A stretch of 35,136 nt of DNA from an uncultured Phascolarctobacterium sp. GTDB taxonomy: Bacteria; Bacillota; Negativicutes; Acidaminococcales; Acidaminococcaceae. Position numbers and translations under genes: made by a program. Below the pieces are notes generated by a model that did no database searches, was not told where the DNA came from, and was given only the letters and a program-made list of their open reading frames with translations. The DNA lies in assembly GCA_905207485.1 (NCBI GenBank), contig CAJLLL010000015.1, forward strand, positions 1-35,136. Reading direction: 5' to 3'. This document shows, piece after piece, positions 30,630-35,136 of this stretch (its first letter is position 1; every line of letters starts with the position of its first letter).

Positions 30630-31274
30630 ATGTCAACACAAGATTTAACTAATTGCTACCTTTTGGCGCGTAAAGCCATTAAAAATGAAGAATACCGTGA
30701 TGCCATAGATTTTTACAAAATTATTCTTTTAACCAACCCCAATGACTGGGAGGCTAATTTTTACACGTTCTATGCCAAAACAGAACTGGCAGAATTTGAA
30801 AATTTAGATGAAACTCTAAAACATTTTGGAGATGCGCTTTATACAATTTTTTCGGTACTCGCAAAAACACCTATGCCTGATGCTTGGCGCACAGAATTTA
30901 TTTTGCAATGCACGCGTTTCATAACCGTACTGCCTTCCTGTGTCTTGATAAAATATTGTGATGCAAATCAAGCTGTAATTTTAAACAACATTTATTCTCT
31001 TGCTGAATTGTATAATAATCAGCATTGCGATAATCTGCTTGCCTGTTACCGTTTATGCTATACTTATTGTGATGTTATTGAATTTTATTTCAGTAATGAT
31101 ATAACTGTTTTAAAAAGACTGCTTGATTTGCGAAAGTTTTTATTGCAGCAGCACCGTCATGATGACGAAACATATTTTAAAAACAGCAAGCTAGAATACA
31201 GTCAGTTTTATTTAAACCAAAATATAAACAAACTGCAAAAATTATCATTAAAATTAAATGCACAACATGTGTAA
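30630..31274 (+). CDS. Uncharacterised helical protein, TPR-like N terminus
   Basis: A 214-residue protein that I cannot place in a named family. Residues about 5-40 (YLLARKAIKNEEYRDAIDFYKIILLTNPNDWEANFY) resemble a tetratricopeptide pair, a protein-binding helical repeat; the remainder is predicted all-helical, with several cysteines and aromatic residues. There is no signal peptide or membrane segment. TAGGAG lies 7 bases before the ATG. It sits alone between divergently placed DUF1638 and the serine leader. The gap 30484-30629 holds both upstream regions; I see no confident promoter there. Confidence 0.72.
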   Translation: MSTQDLTNCYLLARKAIKNEEYRDAIDFYKIILLTNPNDWEANFYTFYAKTELAEFENLDETLKHFGDALYTIFSVLAKTPMPDAWRTEFILQCTRFITVLPSCVLIKYCDANQAVILNNIYSLAELYNNQHCDNLLACYRLCYTYCDVIEFYFSNDITVLKRLLDLRKFLLQQHRHDDETYFKNSKLEYSQFYLNQNINKLQKLSLKLNAQHV

Positions 31275-31355
31275 TGCTTACGCCTTTCCATTCTGTAACT
31301 TTCATTACAAATTATCTTTATTTTATTTTCAAATTCAATTTTTCCTGCTGTTTTG

Positions 31356-31383
31356 TTGACAAGCGGCGCAAAACTGTTATAAT
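31356..31383 (+). promoter_or_regulatory. Promoter of the serine biosynthesis operon
   Basis: A perfect TTGACA (31356-31361), 16 bases, and a perfect TATAAT (31378-31383). Transcription would start near 31391, placing the whole T-box leader in the RNA. Confidence 0.88.
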
Positions 31384-31410
31384 AGCCCTATAAATCAATA
31401 CAGCCAATAC

Positions 31411-31700
31411 GATGATGGAGAAGCTCTGCGCTGAGCTTACAGAAAGCCGCCGGTTGATGCGAGGCGGCAGTAAGGCGTAACAAGTTCCGCTCCGGAGATG
31501 CGAATGATGAATTCGACGGGTACCGCCCGATACAGCGTACTAAAGATGGCCGTCAGGCAATTTGGGTGGCAACGCGGGTAACTCTCGTCCCATGTGGGAT
31601 TGAGGGTTTTATTTTTTATCTGCACCATTTGCCGGCGCGATGAATTTGGGTGGCACCACGAGATAGAGAAGCTCGTCCCAAGGACGGCTTCTCTATTTTT
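31411..31700 (+). ncRNA. Serine T-box leader with two antiterminator/terminator modules
   Basis: Stem I can be drawn: GGAG 31417-31420 with CTCC 31490-31493; TGCGC with GCGTA; CTTAC with GTAAG; and a distal GCCGCC/GGCGGC hairpin. The 3' side of the internal loop carries TCC at 31486-31488, a serine codon, followed by a purine. T-box 1 (TGGGTGGCAACGCGG, from 31563) is followed by terminator 31581-31617. T-box 2 (TGGGTGGCACCACG, 31647-31660) has a long terminator 31663-31700. In both, TGGC fits the GCCA end of tRNA-Ser (discriminator G). The second module has no stem I of its own. Uncharged tRNA-Ser would switch on serC-serA. Confidence 0.85.
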
Positions 31701-31719
31701 ATTTGCAGGAGGTAACAAA

Positions 31720-32793
31720 ATGGACAGAGTTTATAATTTTAACGCCGGTCCTTCGGCAATGCCGCTGGAAGTTTTACAAGAAGTGCAGGCAGAGTTTTTA
31801 AACTACAAAGGCACCGGCATGAGCATTATTGAAATGAGCCACCGCAGCAAGGAATACGCCGCCATGCACGCCGAAACCAAAGCGCTGCTGCGGGAATTGA
31901 TGCAGATTCCCGATGATTACGAAATTTTATTTATTCAGGGAGGCGGCAGTTTGCAGTTTTTAATGACCGCAGCCAACTTTTTTACAAAAAAACGCGCAGC
32001 TTATGCCAACACCGGCGTTTGGGCAAAAAAAGCCATGGCTGAGGCAAAACGCTATGGCGAAGTTTATGAAGCTGCCACCAGTGCCGATAAAAACCATACT
32101 TACATTCCGGACAGCCTGGAACTTAAACCGGACACTTCTTACCTGCACATCACTGCCAATAATACCATTTACGGCACCGAATGGCAGGATTTTCCGGATA
32201 TTGATGTGCCAATTATCTGCGATATGTCAAGCGATATTCTCTCCCGTCCGGTAGATGTAAAAAAATTCAGCCTTATCTACGCCGGAGCGCAGAAAAACCT
32301 TGGCCCCGCAGGCGTGGTAATTGTAATTGTGAAAAAAGCGTTTTTAGAAACAGCACGGCAGGATTTACCGCCTATGTTAAGTTACCAAAACTACGCTGCT
32401 AATGATTCACTGTACAACACGCCGCCGGTATTTGCCATTTACATGGTAAACAAAACCCTGCACTGGATTAAAGCTCAGGGCGGCGTAAATGCCATAGCCG
32501 AACGCAACCGCACAAAAGCACAGCTTATTTATGACGTTATTGATAACAGCAACGGCTTTTACCGCGCCCATGCCGAGAAAAACAGCCGCAGCTTAATGAA
32601 TATTACGTTTAACCTGCCCACGGCAGAACTGGAAAAAGATTTTATCGCCGAAGGCAAAAAACGCGGCTTTACAGGCATTGGCGGACACAGGCTTGTCGGC
32701 GGCTGCCGCGTATCCTGCTACAACGCCGTAACGCCTGAAGCATGCCGCGCCCTTGCAGATTTTATGAAAGAATACCAAACAAAACACGCATAA
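31720..32793 (+). CDS. serC: Phosphoserine aminotransferase
   Basis: A 357-residue PLP enzyme that makes phosphoserine from 3-phosphohydroxypyruvate and glutamate. It begins VYNFNAGPSAMPLEVLQE, with EMSHRSKEY, FIQGGGSLQF, and the PLP lysine Lys192 in IYAGAQKNLGPAGV; the C terminus has FTGIGGHRLVGGCRVSCYNA. AGGAGG lies 7 bases before the ATG at 31720, directly after the T-box terminator. The ORF is open further upstream, but that part is leader. It is the first gene of the serC-serA-phosphatase operon. Confidence 0.97.
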   Translation: MDRVYNFNAGPSAMPLEVLQEVQAEFLNYKGTGMSIIEMSHRSKEYAAMHAETKALLRELMQIPDDYEILFIQGGGSLQFLMTAANFFTKKRAAYANTGVWAKKAMAEAKRYGEVYEAATSADKNHTYIPDSLELKPDTSYLHITANNTIYGTEWQDFPDIDVPIICDMSSDILSRPVDVKKFSLIYAGAQKNLGPAGVVIVIVKKAFLETARQDLPPMLSYQNYAANDSLYNTPPVFAIYMVNKTLHWIKAQGGVNAIAERNRTKAQLIYDVIDNSNGFYRAHAEKNSRSLMNITFNLPTAELEKDFIAEGKKRGFTGIGGHRLVGGCRVSCYNAVTPEACRALADFMKEYQTKHA

Positions 32794-32809
32794 ACGGGGG
32801 ATGAAAACA

Positions 32810-34402
32810 ATGGCCATGAGAATACTTGTAAGCGATGATGTAAGCGAAAAAGGCGTAGCACTGCTGCGCGAACATTTTGATGTTGATGTAAAAACCAATC
32901 TGCCCACAGAAGAACTGCTGAAAATTATCGGTGAATATGACGGGCTGGTAACACGCAGCCAAACGCAGGTAACCAAAGAAGTTATTGACGCTGCCAAAAA
33001 CTTAAAAGTTATCGGCCGTGCAGGCGTCGGCGTAGATAACATTGACCTGCCTGCCGCAACTGCCCGCGGCATTGTGGTGCTTAACGCACCGGAAGGCAAC
33101 ACCATTGCCGCGACTGAACACACTGTTGCCATGATGATGGCCATGACCCGCCACATTCCGCAGGCACATGCTTCTATCCAGGCCGGCAAATGGGACAGAA
33201 AAAGTTTTGACGGCATTCAGGTGCAGGGCAAAACGCTTGGCATTATCGGCGTTGGGCGCATTGGCAGCCGTGTAGCACTGCGCATGCAGGCTATGGAAAT
33301 GACAACCATCGGCTACGACCCCTATATTACCGAAGATCGTGCGCAGCAGGTTGGCGTGGAACTGGTGCCTTTTGAAGAACTTTTGGCAAAATCCGATTAT
33401 ATCACCATTCACACCCCGCTCACCAAAGAAACCCACAACATTATCAATGCCGAAGCCATTGCCAAAATGAAAGACGGCGTACGCATCGTCAACTGCGCCC
33501 GTGGCGGCTGCGTAGATACAGACGCCCTTGCCGAAGCGCTGAAAAACGGCAAAGTTGCAGGCGCCGCTATCGACGTATATCCGGAAGAACCGCTGACGCC
33601 GGAAAACAATCCCTTTATTGGCATGCCGCAGGTTGTGCAAACCCCGCACCTTGGCGCCAGCACCATTGAAGCGCAGATTGGCGTTGCCGTTGACGTTGCT
33701 TACGGCGTTATCGATGCACTAGAAGGCAAACCTGTAATGACCGCAGTTAACATGGCGCCCATTCCCAAAAGCGTTGCTTCCGTCATTGCCCCCTACTTTA
33801 AACTTGCTGAACGCATGGGCACCATTGGCATCTATCTTGCCGAAGGACCTATTAAAGGCGTAGAAATTGAATACACCGGTGAACTTGCGCAAACTGAAAC
33901 CCAGGCGCTGACCACTGCCTTTTTAAAAGGGCTGTTAAACCCCATTCTGCAAGACAGCGTAAACTTTGTAAATGCCCCGGGCATTGCCAAAAAACGCCAT
34001 TTGCAGGTACGCGATATAAAATCTCACCGTACAGGCTATTTTTCTACCGCAATAAATGTTAAAATAGTAACTGAAAAGGGCGAGCATACGCTTACCGGCA
34101 CACTGTTTGACGGCAAGGAAGCCAAAATTGTACAAATCGACCGCTTCCGCCTTGACTTTAAACCGGAAGGCTACCTTTTGCTCGCACCGCACACCGATAA
34201 GCCCAACATGATTGGCCAGATTGCCACCATTCTTGGCAGCGCAGGCATTAACATTAACGGCATGCAGGTAGGCAGCACCGCCATCGAAGGCACCAACTTA
34301 ATGGCCATTGCCACCGGCGGCGATATTCCCAATGACATCATGCTTAAACTGCGCGGCATCGAAGGCATTATCGATGTAAAACTGATAAACTGCGAGGGAT
34401 AA
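32810..34402 (+). CDS. serA: D-3-phosphoglycerate dehydrogenase, long form with ACT domain
   Basis: A 530-residue protein, the long type of SerA. The NAD domain has LGIIGVGRIGSRVALR, then HTPLTKETHNII, VNCARGGCVDTDAL with the catalytic Arg, and TPHLGAST with the catalytic His. An intervening (ASB) domain follows, and a C-terminal ACT domain (PNMIGQIATILGSAGININGMQVG), where serine usually gives feedback inhibition. It oxidises 3-phosphoglycerate, the first step of serine synthesis. Starts at 32801, 32810 and 32816 are possible; 32810 has the best distance to the G-rich site. It follows serC by 16 bases. Confidence 0.97.
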   Translation: MAMRILVSDDVSEKGVALLREHFDVDVKTNLPTEELLKIIGEYDGLVTRSQTQVTKEVIDAAKNLKVIGRAGVGVDNIDLPAATARGIVVLNAPEGNTIAATEHTVAMMMAMTRHIPQAHASIQAGKWDRKSFDGIQVQGKTLGIIGVGRIGSRVALRMQAMEMTTIGYDPYITEDRAQQVGVELVPFEELLAKSDYITIHTPLTKETHNIINAEAIAKMKDGVRIVNCARGGCVDTDALAEALKNGKVAGAAIDVYPEEPLTPENNPFIGMPQVVQTPHLGASTIEAQIGVAVDVAYGVIDALEGKPVMTAVNMAPIPKSVASVIAPYFKLAERMGTIGIYLAEGPIKGVEIEYTGELAQTETQALTTAFLKGLLNPILQDSVNFVNAPGIAKKRHLQVRDIKSHRTGYFSTAINVKIVTEKGEHTLTGTLFDGKEAKIVQIDRFRLDFKPEGYLLLAPHTDKPNMIGQIATILGSAGININGMQVGSTAIEGTNLMAIATGGDIPNDIMLKLRGIEGIIDVKLINCEG

Positions 34403-34404
34403 TT

Positions 34405-35043
34405 ATGGTACGCATAATTTTAATCCGCCACGGCGAAACCAACTGGAACATACAAGGCCGCTACCAAGGGCAGGAAGATACGCGCCTGAGTGAACGCGGT
34501 TTCGAGCAGGCCGGCATGCTGGCACACGGTCTTAAGGATGTGCCTTTAAATATGTGTATTTCCAGCCCGCTTAAACGCTCTTATCTTACCTGCAAGGCCT
34601 GTGCCGATTTGCACCATCTGCCGGTACACATTGATGAACGTCTGACAGAAATTAACCATGGCAAATGGGAAGGCGAACTTGCCTGCGAAATAGAAGCGCG
34701 CTACCCCGAAGAATTTAAAATGTGGCATACCGAACCTCATAAAGTGCAAATGCCGGAAGGCGAAAATTTGGAGGACGTGCGTAAACGCGCCCGTGCCGCA
34801 TTTGATGAATTTGCACAAAAATATGACGGCAAAACACTGCTGGTTGCCGCACATGATGCAGTTAATAAAGCCATTATCTGCGATTTGCTCGGGCTTGACA
34901 TGAGCCGTTTCTGGTATGTTAAGCAAGATAATGCCTGCATTAATGTGCTTGAATGTAAAGACGGCGTTTGGCGCCTGGTGCTTTTAAACAGCACTGCACA
35001 TTTAGGCTATCTCTACAGCGGCATCGAACAGGCAGGACTGTAA
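34405..35043 (+). CDS. Histidine phosphatase, probable phosphoserine phosphatase
   Basis: A 212-residue member of the histidine phosphatase (phosphoglycerate mutase-like) superfamily. The phosphorylated His9 is in ILIRHGETNWNIQGRYQGQ, then DTRLSERG, SPLKRSYLTC, EINHGKWEG, and a second His in VAAHDAVNKAIICDLLG. In the family this motif set covers mutases, CobC-like phosphatases, and metal-independent phosphoserine phosphatases. It starts 3 bases after serA with GAGGG upstream, so it completes the three-step route from 3-phosphoglycerate to serine when no classic serB is present. Substrate assignment is inference from operon context. A terminator follows. Confidence 0.85.
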   Translation: MVRIILIRHGETNWNIQGRYQGQEDTRLSERGFEQAGMLAHGLKDVPLNMCISSPLKRSYLTCKACADLHHLPVHIDERLTEINHGKWEGELACEIEARYPEEFKMWHTEPHKVQMPEGENLEDVRKRARAAFDEFAQKYDGKTLLVAAHDAVNKAIICDLLGLDMSRFWYVKQDNACINVLECKDGVWRLVLLNSTAHLGYLYSGIEQAGL

Positions 35044-35050
35044 AAAATTA

Positions 35051-35079
35051 AAAACCGGGAGCAAAACTCCCGGTTTTTT
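35051..35079 (+). terminator. Terminator of the serine operon
   Basis: The 11-bp stem AAAACCGGGAG / CTCCCGGTTTT has a 5-base loop and a T tail, just after the phosphatase gene. The last 57 bases of the window hold no feature that I can name. Confidence 0.93.
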
Positions 35080-35136
35080 ATGGTTCTATAACTTTTCTTG
35101 GGGTTAGAACTTAAAATTACTTCTTTACAAGTATCT

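Noticed and set aside
31594..31719. Start of serC 42 codons earlier
   Set aside because: The extra codons run through the T-box terminators and do not match SerC; AGGAGG before 31720 fixes the start.

Overview
The window looks like a chromosome segment of a Gram-positive-lineage bacterium that has an outer membrane, most likely a Negativicutes member related to Phascolarctobacterium or Acidaminococcaceae. The reasons are a T-box leader, strong AGGAGG-type ribosome sites, a two-subunit glycine decarboxylase and an ArnT-like lipid A glycosyltransferase together. The genus is my inference. The first ~1.3 kb is different: it carries the end of rpe followed by the start of a ComEC gene, the arrangement and the lack of Shine-Dalgarno sites expected of Bacteroidales. 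It joins, without any mobile element, to the 3' end of a sodium:dicarboxylate symporter at about 1300-1330. I read this as a probable chimeric contig join.

Layout. 1-1331: foreign-looking rpe/comEC fragments. 1325-3332: symporter end, alpha/beta hydrolase, dtd. 3342-7040: an ArnT-like GT39 membrane transferase and an OmpR-type two-component system; both promoters carry the same TTTCAG-N5-TTTAAK element placed 10 nt before the -10 box, so the system probably controls itself and the transferase. 7089-8117: a lone AT-rich gene for a putative PD-(D/E)XK nuclease. 8232-10467: thioesterase, an orphan F420-ligase-like protein, a membrane-anchored unknown and a DUF3842 protein. 10618-11415: HAD-IIA phosphatase with a doubtful start codon. 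11612-18230: a complete glycine cleavage operon gcvT-gcvH-gcvPA-gcvPB-lplA-lpdA. 18289-21066: small leftward genes in a tightly overlapping operon (Nudix, a decayed phzF, GNAT, nucleotidyltransferase, TIGR04076, Cdd1) and a thioredoxin-like protein without its CXXC. 21351-21671: YbjQ family.

21688-28047 is an AT-rich defence island: a Gabija-like pair (OLD-family ATPase/TOPRIM nuclease plus UvrD-like helicase), a Vsr endonuclease, and a HaeIII-type restriction enzyme with its cytosine-5 methyltransferase. It sits between ybjQ and guaA.

28200-35136: guaA with an inverted repeat inside its promoter, a DUF1638 protein, a TPR-like unknown, and the serine operon serC-serA-histidine phosphatase. 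That operon is led by a T-box with a serine (UCC) specifier and two successive antiterminator/terminator modules. The histidine phosphatase probably supplies the phosphoserine phosphatase step. Serine synthesis and glycine cleavage together indicate substantial one-carbon/glycine-serine metabolism. I found no tRNA, rRNA, CRISPR array or insertion sequence.
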